Assembly (NCBI GenBank): GCA_017654935.2
Contig: CM065699.1
Coordinates: 42,953,679-43,017,678 of the forward strand
DNA: 64,000 nucleotides
Direction: 5' to 3'
Source: Phymorhynchus buccinoides
Taxonomy: Eukaryota; Mollusca; Gastropoda; Neogastropoda; Raphitomidae
Translations under genes and position numbers: made by a program
Shown here: one piece after another, positions 48,616 to 58,449 of the stretch
Layout: every line of letters begins with the position of its first letter
How positions within the stretch are numbered: position 1 is the stretch's first letter
Notes under the pieces: generated by a model
Seen by the model: the letters and a program-made list of their open reading frames with translations, nothing else
What the model was told of the DNA's origin: nothing
Databases searched by the model: none

Positions 48616-48775
48616 GTGGCCCGCGCGCGTGGTGCGGTGTATGAGTAGTGCTTTTCTTTCCTTTCGTTGTATGGTGTTTTATTGGCGGTATGGGCCTAAT
48701 ATGTTTGCATTTTGGGCACAAATCGTGATGCTTTCACGTTTGTGTTTAAATGTTGGTCTCTGTCCTTATTTCCAG

Positions 48776-48841
48776 TACCAACCTACAGGCGCATACGCGT
48801 GGCTTTGTATGTTAGCTGGACATGCACGCAGTGTGAATACG
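48776..48841 (+). CDS. Possible 66-nt internal exon
   Basis: A pyrimidine-rich tract and acceptor (CTCTGTCCTTATTTCCAG) precede it, and a strong donor (ACG then GTGAGT) follows. Two of three frames are open; the first reads YQPTGAYAWLCMLAGHARSV and on. The splice signals are better than its surroundings, but no protein family was recognised and no neighbouring exon was found. Confidence 0.25.
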
Positions 48842-48950
48842 GTGAGTTATGTCTATTTTTAATATGTGCATTAATATTAAGAGAGGGTAAGTGCGGAATT
48901 ACGTTGCCAGGCCTTGTGTGTCTGTGCGCGCATGCGCGGTGTGTTTATCC

Positions 48951-49042
48951 CATGCTTGTGTGTGTGTGCGTGCGTGTCCGTGCGTGCGCGCGCACGCGGT
49001 GTGTGTGCGTGTGTACGTGTAGTGTGCGCGCGCGCGTTCGTG
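48951..49042. repeat. GT/CG alternating block
   Basis: Alternating GTGTGCGTGCGT and GCGCGCGC steps, Z-DNA-prone. Confidence 0.85.
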
Positions 49043-49719
49043 TAGGCATATGCCATAGGTTGTCGCAATGATTGAACAAGAATGAAACGTGCTCGCGTGT
49101 TCATGTCTGATCGGTGCATGCGTTGTCTGTGTACAGTTTGTGTGCTACCAGGTGAATATAACTTGTTATAACTACCTGCAGCCGACCTATGCAATTACGA
49201 GGTCTTTTTTCCAAAAATCCCCAAAAAAAAACAACCAAAACAACAAAAAAAAACACAAACATTTCAGTCTCGCTGTTTCGATTTCTGTTTTATTCTCCAA
49301 AACTGCATAACTGAAATACAAACGATTTGCGTACTGGTAAAAAACATAATCGATGGCATTGTTGGACGTTGTATGTCGATGCCCAAAGTCAAAACTATAT
49401 TGCTAATATTTCTTTTAGTTTTTTAATTTTTTAACTCTTTTTTTTTATCTCTCTAAAAATCACGAAGGTGGTACCGCTGGTTTGTATGGTCATGCTCAAT
49501 TTTCATCACATAAATTCTGTGTCAACTTCTTTATTGATTACACTTGTTAATAGTACAAAGCTTTAATGCTAAGGAAAACCCGTTTCATGAAGTGAATTTG
49601 AAGCGATTCTGTCAAGCGGTTCGCGTGAGAAAAGCATTAAAATCAGAAATAACAATCCAATGAAAATGGATGAACATTGTGGGTCAAAGACGCTACCATC
49701 CGAACAATTCGTACAAAAA

Positions 49720-50885
49720 GTTCCAAACAAGCAATATGCCACCGGCTACTCTTTATGCATCATTACATGATGGTTGTACCAAAGTGTTCTTTCAGCGAAA
49801 TGGAATTTTTGCCATGGAAACAAACTCGATAACATCGCACTGAAGGATGTCGAAGCAACTTCTAAGGCAAAGTCAAAAAAAACCATGGTTCTGACGTTTC
49901 TCTTTCTGATTGGTGGGACCTGGAAAAACACGTCAATCAACATGGCGGTGTTCTACAAACAGGGCATCAGGGAATCCGTGTTCAAACCTGTGTCTCTTCG
50001 CTTGTCCTTCGCTGGACGAACTGTTTTACACATGTCACCTCAACTGCTTCTCCATGGTTGAACAAAGTGTGACTGCAGGTTATGTCAAAGGAAAGAATTG
50101 TCCGAAGCACGACTACCTGACGAAACAATCCAACTTCACAGTTATGGGTATTCGGTACGTATCTGCAGGATTCTCACTGCGTGAGGCCAGTGGTGGAGAG
50201 GTGCTATCAAGTGTCCTCAATCCACTTCAAATCTCAAACGATATGTACGACACCAGAACAATGGGCGTCTTATCATCATTGCCATAAATGGTGTCAAGTG
50301 ATGGGTTCTGTTTTATTTGTGGAGCCGTTAGGTTGTATCGGCATTGGTGCGTGTGTACGATCCCGTGTCTGGAATCGTTTGAAGACTGGGGTTGCTGGGA
50401 TCAAGGTTTACCGAAACATAATACAGCAGTTATAGACATCTTGGGGGGACTTCTTCTTGGTGTTTGGTGTCGGCAATGTCCGGTGTGTGCAAATAACCCG
50501 TTTGGTGCGGTAAATACAACAAACAATACCACAGTGAAGCTTTCGTCAGATATGTGGACATGGCGGCAGCGCGCACATCCCCTCCATGTCCTCCTTGCGT
50601 CGAAAGTGGCACTCACTAAAACTGGGGCACACGTCCATCTTGTTTATTGGGTCTTGTGTTCCCTTTTGGTGTTAATCGGATCACGTGGTGTATCTTTTCA
50701 GAAAATGAATTGCCCGGGGTCGTCGAATCAGGAATTTCTTACTTTCACGACTTTGTGCTGAGCGAAATGCGTGTACTTTTAGTCAACTCACAGCTTCAAA
50801 CATTTTGTGTATTACATTTATGGGATCTCGTTACAGAGAGACATGTCAAAACTTTATGTAGAGATATTCAGATAGAATAAGCAGA
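49720..50885 (+). repeat. Diverged duplicate, copy B
   Basis: Partner of 34110-35290; see the anchors there. Two overlapping frames (49774-50061 and 49910-50287) are open here but not in copy A, so they are not annotated as genes. Ends in AATAAG near 50876. Confidence 0.6.
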
Positions 50886-50985
50886 AGAAAAACAAGAGCG
50901 ATATTATTAGAAAGATAACAATGTGGCGAACCAATTAATTAAGGAAAAGCCACGGACAATTGGGTACAAACATGGCTGTACCACA

Positions 50986-51250
50986 TTAAACCCTTTCACC
51001 GCGCCAATGGTGCGGAATGCTTGCCCACAATTGGGTTTAAAAACACCCATGGTCCACTAAAAAGCATCAAATCAGGGACCCTGTAATCCGAAGACTATTT
51101 TCTTAAATTTTGGGGAGGTAGGAGAGATGCTAAGTGATGACATGTCACAAGAAGGAACTTCCCAATATTGCAGATTTTTTTTCCTCTACCCCAGTTAAGT
51201 TTAATGGTATATTTGGCTGAAAAATAGGCTGGCGCGGTTGAAAGGGTTAA
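50986..51250 (+). mobile_element. TTAA-flanked MITE, copy 4
   Basis: TTAAACCCTTTCACCGCGCC at the left and GGCGCGGTTGAAAGGGTTAA at the right, nearly perfect inverted ends. The longest copy with intact ends (265 bp). Internal AAGCATCAAATCAGGGACCC and AGTTAAGTTTAATGG match copy 1. Confidence 0.88.
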
Positions 51251-52309
51251 TGTAAGCATTGCTTGCCAAAAAGCTGTTATATGGGCGATAAAAACATATG
51301 GGCCTTATTATTTCTGAGTGCCTTTCCACAGGTACGTTGTTACAGGTTGATGCAGGAAACGTAGTTATTCTGAGAGAAAATAGAATTATGCTGTAGCTGT
51401 GTCAGCTTAAATTCAATTAACAGAGTTTTAATAAAAACGATACGAGCTACAAAGTCCAATATCCACGACTGTTAAATAAAAAAACCAGCAGGGTTATAGC
51501 ACATTTAAATAAGGAACAATTGCATGTCAATAAGGAAGAGGTTGGAAGATATGTGAAACTGCTAGGGCTTAGACGGGATGTAAAAACAAAATGCACATGA
51601 ATTCTGGTTCAGCTTGCCTGCATGCGTGAGTCAACACGAAACCGCCGGCTCGATTCTGGATCAAAGATCGGGAGAGGGGGAAAAGCGTGAACCCGAGGAG
51701 GAGTCTCGCACGCCCAACAAACAGGCTGCACAGGAAGAGGCCACACGCGCCACACCAGAAATTACAATACCAGCAAAAGAACAAGACTATATTTTATAAT
51801 CAAGCAGACAGCCACACTTACCAATCAAATACAGATCAGCGTATTAACAAATTATTTATATATTAAGCATGGCATGCATTCAAAAAGGTTGTTCCAAGGA
51901 ACTAAACTAAAAAGCCGTGGCAAAACTGAACTAAGTACCTAAAATGGAAAGTTGGGCATGCAGGAATACCACAAATTGAACGATAGATAAGACGACGAAA
52001 AGGGCAGGCGAAGAAGAGTATGGGCCAACAAAAACAAAACCAGCGCACACGAGACGTCGAAAGAAGGGAAGACAGAAAGCAAGCCTGAAACAGACAGGCG
52101 AAAACGGCAGAGGGTCGGCCCCCAGACGTCCTACAGGAACGGTCGAAGGCCTGGCCCCAAACCCCACAGAACAGCCCACGGATCGGGCCTTAAAACATAC
52201 GGGGACCAGACGGAAGGGCGGGGGCGGGGCCTCTCACAGCCGGGAAAAAACGGAGAGAAGAAACGATGGTTGACGGGGCGGTCAACCAGGCTGAAGCAAA
52301 GGTCAGAGT
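51251..52309. other. Unassigned DNA before gap
   Basis: AT-rich to about 51600, then increasingly GC-rich. Two GC boxes (GGGCGGGGGCGGGGCC) lie at about 52214-52230, which could belong to a promoter cut off by the gap. No exon recognised. Confidence 0.4.
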
Positions 52310-52809
52310 NNNNNNNNNNNNNNNNNNNNNNNNNNNNNNNNNNNNNNNNNNNNNNNNNNNNNNNNNNNNNNNNNNNNNNNNNNNNNNNNNNNNNNNNNNN
52401 NNNNNNNNNNNNNNNNNNNNNNNNNNNNNNNNNNNNNNNNNNNNNNNNNNNNNNNNNNNNNNNNNNNNNNNNNNNNNNNNNNNNNNNNNNNNNNNNNNNN
52501 NNNNNNNNNNNNNNNNNNNNNNNNNNNNNNNNNNNNNNNNNNNNNNNNNNNNNNNNNNNNNNNNNNNNNNNNNNNNNNNNNNNNNNNNNNNNNNNNNNNN
52601 NNNNNNNNNNNNNNNNNNNNNNNNNNNNNNNNNNNNNNNNNNNNNNNNNNNNNNNNNNNNNNNNNNNNNNNNNNNNNNNNNNNNNNNNNNNNNNNNNNNN
52701 NNNNNNNNNNNNNNNNNNNNNNNNNNNNNNNNNNNNNNNNNNNNNNNNNNNNNNNNNNNNNNNNNNNNNNNNNNNNNNNNNNNNNNNNNNNNNNNNNNNN
52801 NNNNNNNNN
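52310..52809. other. Assembly gap, 500 N
   Basis: Exactly 500 N, a fixed-size scaffold gap. Sequence quality and repeat preservation look better to its right than to its left. Confidence 0.99.
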
Positions 52810-52920
52810 CATCACGTTGGGGCCCGATTAGCGGGACCTGGCTGTCTGGGTCATTCTCGCTTGGCGCGGCATCACGCTAGGGGCCGATTGGCGGAACCTG
52901 GCTGGCTGGGCCAGGCTTTC
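52810..52920. repeat. Tandem repeat flanking gap
   Basis: Two diverged units of about 57 bp, each with CATCACG followed by GGGGCCGATT-like and GGCGGAACCTGGCTG-like blocks. The array may continue into the gap. Confidence 0.6.
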
Positions 52921-53389
52921 TGTCCTCTTCTTCTACTGTCAATTTTTGTCTTCTCAGTAGTACCTCAGTGTGCATTTCAGCAGATTCCCCTAAAGTTACA
53001 GCGACAGAATAGTCAGAAGTGACTGTGGTTGCTCTACAGGAAAGAAGAAAGAAATGTAAAAATATCGTGAGTGCGGTGAATACGAGTATGTATTAATTTG
53101 CTTTTATGAGCGTGTTTGTCTATTTTTGAATGTTTGTGAACCTTGTGTGTACCTATATGTATACTTTACTTTTGCGGTCATCGTGAATGTGTAACTCGTT
53201 TATGTAAATTGAAAATTGATTTTTTTTTTAATGTAATCTGATTGTAAATTGTTATTTTATTATGTATATGTATTTTATTTATATTTAGTTTAATATGTAC
53301 ATATTTCTTTGTGTGCGCATGTGTGTGTGTGTGTGTGTAAGAATGTGAAGGATAGTGTGGAGGTATGTAAGCGGTTGTTTTTAATATGA

Positions 53390-53470
53390 ATAATTTTAGG
53401 GCAATTGTAAAAGCGCTTAGAGCTTAAAGGTGAAGCGCTATATAAATTTTCTTAAATAATAATAAAAACA
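53390..53470 (+). mobile_element. LINE 3' tail (CR1/L2-like)
   Basis: GCAATTGTAAAAGCGCTTAG, then GTGAAGCGCTATATAAATTT and an AATAATAATAAA tail, the 3'-end signature also seen at 60629-60690 on the other strand. The upstream 53050-53390 is AT- and GT-rich and may be its 3' UTR. No reading frame survives. Confidence 0.6.
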
Positions 53471-53504
53471 ATAAAATAAAACTCGTCCAGCACCATGGAC
53501 AAGT

Positions 53505-54228
53505 TACCGTATTCTACGGACTCTAAGGCGACACTTTTGTTCCTAGACTGAGACCCCTGCGGCCTTATAATGTGACTACTATCACAGTGGTCGCCGCTTT
53601 ATAAAACCGCGGTTAATAGAGCCAGCCGCTTATTAAAGCCGATTTCTTACGGTCCGGATTTTTCACTATATGTTATGTATTTAAAAAAAGCCGCTTAATA
53701 AAACCACCCCGCCGCTTATTATTAAAGCCACTTTTCTCAGAGAAATCACATAGTTTGTGACTAAAACTCACACGATTTTGTTCTTTTTTCCTTTCTTTTA
53801 TTCTTTTTTTGGCGTGAAAATATGTCACTTGTGTCACTCAAGACATATTTATGTGCACGCTCACGTGTATCACGAAGTAACTGAGTTTAGAAAAGAATGT
53901 CAGTCAATAAAAACCAAAACAAAAGTTCAACATCGTTTAAGAGGCCTTGTGAAGTTGTGTTTAGATTCAAGCAAGTGTAAATGACGAAAGAAAGTGTGAA
54001 AGTGTGACTGACGTAAACAAAAGAGAAGCAACAAAAAAAAATGTTCGAAAATGACGTAATCCTGGACCGCCGGTTATTAAATCCGCCGCTTATTAAAGCC
54101 ATTTTTCGTCGGTCCCAAAATGGCTTTATAAAGCGGCGACCACTGTAATAGTAAGAAACTATAATAACAAAAATCTGAATTTTGTGTAAAATTTTAGTGA
54201 TGCACCTTATAATAATAAGAATATGGTA
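53505..54228 (-). mobile_element. GGACTATAAGGCGCAC MITE, copy A, interrupted
   Basis: The left part (53505-53576) and right part (54147-54228) together match the complement of the intact copies at 55134-55297 and 56666-56826. The family ends are TACCGTATTTTTCGGACTAT-like inverted repeats. The element is split by a 561-bp insertion (53585-54145). Confidence 0.8.
53585..54145. mobile_element. CAGTGGTCGCCGC-TIR element, nested
   Basis: Left end CAGTGGTCGCCGCTTTATAA and right end TTATAAAGCGGCGACCACTG are perfect inverted repeats of 20 bp or more. A subterminal motif CCGCTTATTAAAGCC recurs at both ends. 561 bp, no transposase. TA follows the right end. The CAGTGG terminus and TA fit the pogo/Tigger group of Tc1/mariner (inference). 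Confidence 0.85.
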
Positions 54229-54660
54229 CTACAACAAGTTCTTAGCAAAGCCATGTAAAAATACTGTCAGTGAGTGCTTCTGGCCGCCTCACAGGAAAGC
54301 ATGCTACTGGCTTATATTACTGGCAATGTCCACATTTGTTGCACCTTCAGAGGCTAAATATGGATATTGCCAGTAAAGGATATTGCCATGTTACTTCCCT
54401 TTGTCAAATAGAAGGCAACATCTATTTTTCGCCACATGCGGGTGAGAAAGAGAGCTCAAAGAGAGAGTGAGTTTGGTGTTGCTAAGAAACTGCCTTCAAA
54501 CGAAACGCCACCTGGTGTCAAGGGCTAAGGACCACGACTCCGCCTAAGCAGCTTATTCTGCATCAAAGAACAAAAAGAAGAAAGAGAAGAAGAGAAGAGG
54601 GCTAAGGGAGAAACACTAAACCGAGAGAAACTAGCCGTATCACACAGTTCATAGGGGTCT
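54229..54660. other. Unassigned spacer
   Basis: ATATTGCCAGTAA and GATATTGCCATG recur near 54362-54390. No gene recognised. Confidence 0.5.
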
Positions 54661-55113
54661 TTAACCTTTACCGGACTTCTGGGGTCGCCCACGACCCCTT
54701 GACACACAAAACATGTTATATCTCTAAAACTATTTAAGCAATCTTCATGAAATTTCATGACTTTGTCAAAAACGTAAATGGCTTTAAGTGTGTTAAATTT
54801 TATTAATGTGTATAAAATATAAATGACGTAATATGACGCGTAATTTTGATATACCTGTCCGGATGACGGGGGTCTCCCACGACCCCTACTTTAAAGAGCA
54901 CTGCAGTGCATTGAGTAGGGGTCGTGGGAGACCCCCGCCATCCGGACAGGGATAAACACATGGTGCCTCTTTGACAAGTAGGGGTCGTGGGAGACCCCCG
55001 CCATCCGAACAGGGATAAACACCTCGGAATTTGCTCTTTGCTGAGTAAGGGGGTCGTGGAAGACCCCCGCCATCGTGTCCGTGTAGTCAAAAGCATGATC
55101 CGGTAAAGGTTAG
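54661..55113. mobile_element. TIR element with five palindromic 18-mers
   Basis: Ends TTAACCTTTACCGGA (54661) and TCCGGTAAAGGTTAG (55099-55113) form inverted repeats of about 14 bp. Inside are five copies of GGGGTCGTGGGAGACCCC or its complement (54681-54698, 54869-54886, 54918-54935, 54981-54998, 55050-55067), each itself a GGGGTC/GACCCC palindrome. Copies 2 and 3 sit in two 37-bp arms (54854-54890 and 54914-54950) that are complementary except for one base, around a 23-nt loop. Three copies are followed by a shared CCGCCATCCGGACAGGGATA-like segment. Conceptual frames over it are symmetric artefacts. No transposase; family unknown to me. Confidence 0.8.
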
Positions 55114-55133
55114 CAGTTTAGGTCCTTGTGAAT

Positions 55134-55297
55134 TACCATATTATTTCTGACTATAAGGCGCACCCCCCAAATTTTACGCAGAATTCAGATTCTGTTATAT
55201 TTTCTTACTGTATTGTCAGTCACATTATGAGGCGCAGGGGTCTTGAGTCTGGGGGGAAAATGTATCGCTTTACACTTATAGTCTGCAAAATATGGTA
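55134..55297 (+). mobile_element. GGACTATAAGGCGCAC MITE, copy B
   Basis: TACCATATTATTTCTGACTA at the left and its decayed complement ending ATATGGTA at the right; internal AAGGCGCACCCCCCAAATTT and GAGGCGCAGGGGTC. 164 bp, no coding capacity. Confidence 0.85.
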
Positions 55298-55490
55298 GCT
55301 CTTTGGTCAACAACAACCCAGGAGATCAACAGTTGGCTAGGCTTATGGTTCTCTTTTATCCATCCCCTCTTCTGTCACACTATTTCTTCTCAGGCCTTGA
55401 GCCTTTCTTCCAGCAAAAGTGGTATAGAACCTTCCCGGTTCCGTGGCAAAATAATCAAAGCGTTGATTGTGGCCACGCATGGCTAAGAAG

Positions 55491-55706
55491 AGAGAGAAAA
55501 TGGAGTTTTACGTCCTCTTGGTCTGAATCAGACACATATGGGACATTTGTAAATACAAATATGGTGGGAACAATACTGGAGGCAATGCCCGGAGGCAGTA
55601 CGAAACCAGTAAAGTCCCAATTTTTTTTATTAATACAGATAGCTGTAGCGGTGACCACGCCTCGGTTAAACCTCATCGGCTATGGCACCGCCACAAGTGT
55701 GTGTAA
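55491..55706 (-). mobile_element. SINE family 2, full-length with target duplication
   Basis: Flanked by the 13-bp direct repeat CATGGCTAAGAAG (55478-55490 and 55707-55719). On the minus strand: a head with TGGCGGTGCCATAGCCGATG, a middle with CCAGTATTGTTCCCACCA, and a tail GAGGACGTAAAACTCCATTT ending in TTCTCTCTC. TAGCCGATGAGG could serve as an A-box, but no good B-box was seen, so the origin of the head is open. 216 bp. Confidence 0.8.
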
Positions 55707-55719
55707 CATGGCTAAGAAG

Positions 55720-56665
55720 AAGAAGAACAGGCCTTTATAGGTGCTTTGAGGGTTGTTTAGCACCAAATTAAAGCTCACCATTATATAAGACCTTTAATTT
55801 CATTTCATCAAGAGGTCCTTTTACAGTGTGAAAGCTACTGTTAAGTCCTGTTGTATTCAAACAAGCGCGAAATCGCAATAGTTTGTGGCACGCGGTCTAT
55901 TTTTACCACTCCAATCATGAGTCACCTCCCCTGGCTTTTCAATAATTTTAATCTGTAAACCAGAATGTTATCTCTGCACCATATCGTAACTTTTTATATC
56001 TTTTGGAAAACATTTAAAACTATGTATCCTACTTATGCTCATCGAAAGAAGCACTGCATACTCGTCGTGTCTGTTGTAGTGTCTGTATTACGTATGTTTA
56101 TTATTTTGTACGCTTTTAAAATACATCATTTTAAAGAGCGGCCTCAATTTGAAGTGTAGCCTCGATTTGAAGTGCGACAATTTTGTCAAAATGTGCGACA
56201 ATTTTCGACCGACCGACCGACCAACAAAGTGAGTTATAGGTTTGTGGCTTGAGCCACAAACAAAAAAAGATGATAAAGAAACTGAAAACGTCCATAAAAA
56301 CATTTCTGACAAATTATGAAAATGCGAGGCCCAGCAGTGTTTGCAAAGTTGCTGACCCCATGGACTGGAGTAGACGATGCAAGCCGTGTGAGTCTTTCCT
56401 TGCACCAACACACCGATTCTTCCTTGCTAAATGTCGGCTTCAGTTCAAGACTCGCTTCTATTGTTCACGCCAAATCGAACTGAACACCTAGTCCTTCGGA
56501 TGGGGACTTGAAGCAAGTCTGAACCATGTGTTTTACACAAGTTAAGTTACTAAGCGTGTGTGTGTGTTTTTCCAGGTTGATGTTCAAATTACGCCTGGCA
56601 GCCATGCATCAGAAGAAGCAAGTAAGCAATACATTTTCATATTGCATTGTTTTCCGTTTGCATGT
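55720..56665. other. Unassigned spacer
   Basis: Contains a GACCGACCGACC run (56206-56222) and a near-perfect palindrome GTTTGTGGCTTGAGCCACAA (about 56239). No exon recognised. Confidence 0.5.
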
Positions 56666-56826
56666 GCCGTATTTTTCGGACTATAGGACGCACCTTTGTA
56701 TAAGGCGCACCCCCCAAATTTCAGATTTTGTTACTATGTTTTCTTACTATTTCATCAGTCATATTATAAGGCGCAGGGGTCTGAGTCTTGGAAAAAAGTA
56801 TCGCCTTATAGTCCGAAAAATACAGG
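56666..56826 (+). mobile_element. GGACTATAAGGCGCAC MITE, copy C
   Basis: Best-preserved copy: GCCGTATTTTTCGGACTATA at the left and TATAGTCCGAAAAATACAGG at the right. 161 bp, with AAGGCGCACCCCCCAAATTT and AAGGCGCAGGGGTCTGAGTC inside. Confidence 0.88.
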
Positions 56827-56891
56827 CATTTTCCTAAAATTAGGATTCAAAAAGCTGATCGAAAGAGTCTCCAGGATTGGTCATCTTGTTC

Positions 56892-57798
56892 CAGTGGTAC
56901 CCCTCTAATAAGACGCTCGCAAATGCGACTTCTCCTCACATACGACTGATTTTTTTTTTCCCGACCACATTCCACTATATATCCTATGCCGCAAATACGA
57001 CTTTTCATGAGTTCCGACTTACGACCCGATTTCAGGGGTTGAGATGCGACCGCAATCTTATCTTTTAGCAGTCAGTGTCGTGCAAATCGATCTCTCGATG
57101 AAAAGTAGTCAGAAATGTAAACATGGAATTTCCATTGGAAGCGCGCCCCCTAACTTTTGCTTGGAGAGTTACGCCCCGTGTACTCATGCGACTCGTAGAA
57201 GGGCCTGCTACTCTCTGTTCTTCTTCAAGTCAGTGATCGATATGGCGACTCGGAAAAAAAAAAAAAAAAAAATTGGAAGAACGCGTCCGTGTTGTGGAAA
57301 GAAGTGAGAAAGGGGAGACTGCGATCGCAATTGCGAACTCGCTCAGTGTCGGCAAAACACAGATCCAAAACATAATCAAGGATAAGGAGTCGATTAAATC
57401 ACGATGGGAAAGTGGCGAGTGTGGGGGCAGGAAACTAGCGAAAGTATGGAAAACAGAAACCATGGTCATCGACGAGAAAGTTTGGGACTGGTTTTGTGAT
57501 GCAAGACACCACAGAAAAAGACACCACAGAAGATTTTGTTTGTAAATGTACAACAGTACTTGTTCTACAGTCATTTATTATACTTTGTGGATTTCTCAGT
57601 TCTTCTCGTGTGTTCAATCAAATTACACTAGTATTCATCAACAGTGTTAAAAAGTGTTTTATTTCTTTTTGTCCACGATGCTTGCTTAGTTCTGTACTCT
57701 GTACTAAGATGTCACATGCTTGGTTCTCTAATAAGACCACCCCTCAGACAAGACTTTTTTCACCGCACTTTCAAGGTCTTATTAGAGGGGTACCACTG
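56892..57798 (+). mobile_element. pogo/Tigger-like DNA transposon, internally deleted
   Basis: TIRs CAGTGGTACCCCTCTAATAA (56892) and its complement ending GGGGTACCACTG (57798), followed by TA. The left subterminal region has repeated TACGACTT/GCGACTT-type motifs, as in Tigger elements. At 907 bp it is far shorter than autonomous copies of 2.5 kb or more. It retains only the N-terminal DNA-binding part of the transposase. Confidence 0.87.
57242..57544 (+). pseudogene. pogo/Tigger transposase N-terminus
   Basis: ATG at 57242 reads MATRKKK into a 19-A homopolymer. After it the frame must shift by one to read LEERVRVVERSEKGETAIA, then NSLSVGKTQIQNIIKDKESI, then KSRWESGECGGRK and VIDEKVWDWF. This is the psq/CENP-B-type helix-turn-helix and the start of the second DNA-binding domain of Tigger proteins. 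The frame then ends abruptly at a direct repeat (GACACCACAGAAAAAGACAC near 57505), a probable deletion joint. The catalytic domain is absent. Confidence 0.82.
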
Positions 57799-58088
57799 TA
57801 TCTGGAACCATGGTTTCAGAGCTTAATCTAGAGCGTGGGATTGGTAAAATCCCCCGAAATTTTGTTCCTTCCCGCGATAATCGGCGCGGGGAGCGGGCCA
57901 AGTCCCGCACATTTGCAGAACGTCCTGCAGTTTTTACCGATCAATGTGGGAAGACCTTCATCGTCTGCTAAACCCCGTCGTCTGGAAAAACTGAAAGTAT
58001 CGAGCAACAGTGAAGGATTTCTCGACATTTCATTGGTTCTTGACAAAATGTTAGTGTTAATCAACCAATCGCGTTCTTCTCGTTCTAC
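57799..58088. other. Spacer with CpG-richer sequence
   Basis: GC-richer and with more CpG than its flanks (for example GATAATCGGCGCGGGGAGCG). An open frame at 57835-58167 has no recognised motif. Could be part of a promoter region. Confidence 0.4.
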
Positions 58089-58125
58089 CGACAGGAAGTT
58101 GCGAGAGTTTGGGCCGCCATCTTTC
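58089..58125 (+). promoter_or_regulatory. Candidate TATA-less promoter (ETS + YY1)
   Basis: CCGACAGGAAGTTGCG (ETS-type) is followed 20 bp on by GGCCGCCATCTTTCTT (YY1-type, in the orientation usual at start sites). Together they are typical of housekeeping promoters in animals. The region is CpG-richer than its flanks. On the other strand the same YY1 site provides an ATG (MAAQTLATSCR), so a bidirectional promoter is conceivable. Confidence 0.45.
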
Positions 58126-58141
58126 TTGAATGTTCTTCAAA

Positions 58142-58215
58142 ATGAAGCGGGCAGGGACCCTGTTTGATTTTGATTTTCGCGGAGGCAAAGTGAGAAAACA
58201 AAAATCCTGTTCCAA
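58142..58215 (+). CDS. Candidate first exon, unknown protein
   Basis: Starts 17 nt after the YY1-like site: MKRAGTLFDFDFRGGKVRKQ followed by KSCS, then a donor AAGTGAGTGTG after two bases of the next codon. The short basic N-terminus ending in a donor resembles the starts of hAT/ZMYM-like transposase-derived genes (inference, weak). An alternative donor is at 58188 (AAAGTGAGA). Its phase does not fit the coiled-coil frame of the exon at 61781. No intermediate exon was found. Confidence 0.35.
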
Positions 58216-58396
58216 GTGAGTGTGAAGACCTCGAAGAAAAGGCTTCTACATCTAAAACGTCGGAAAAGAATGACAACAGTGGCAGTGCAAAGGAACATCG
58301 GTTCCAAAATGACAGATTGAGACAGGGATGACCGAGTCTGTGTCCCAGGGTGGGGGAGGTACTGGTTCTTATGTATGTGATGTGGGGTTGGATAGG

Positions 58397-58449
58397 GGGG
58401 AGTGCCCCCTTTTTTTTTTATATGAGGGGGGCACTGCCCCCCTTTTTTT
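58397..58449. repeat. G/C-run inverted repeat
   Basis: GGGGGGAGTGCCCCC and GGGGGGCACTGCCCCC flank a T-rich loop, and each is followed by a T run, so the segment is both a direct and an inverted repeat. Function unknown. Confidence 0.6.

Noticed and set aside
49774..50287. Two overlapping frames of 95 and 125 residues
   Set aside because: The duplicated copy at 34.1-35.3 kb does not keep them open, so they are not conserved coding sequence.
56239..56260. Palindrome around GGCTTGAGCC as an operator or terminator
   Set aside because: A single short palindrome in animal intergenic DNA with no associated gene.
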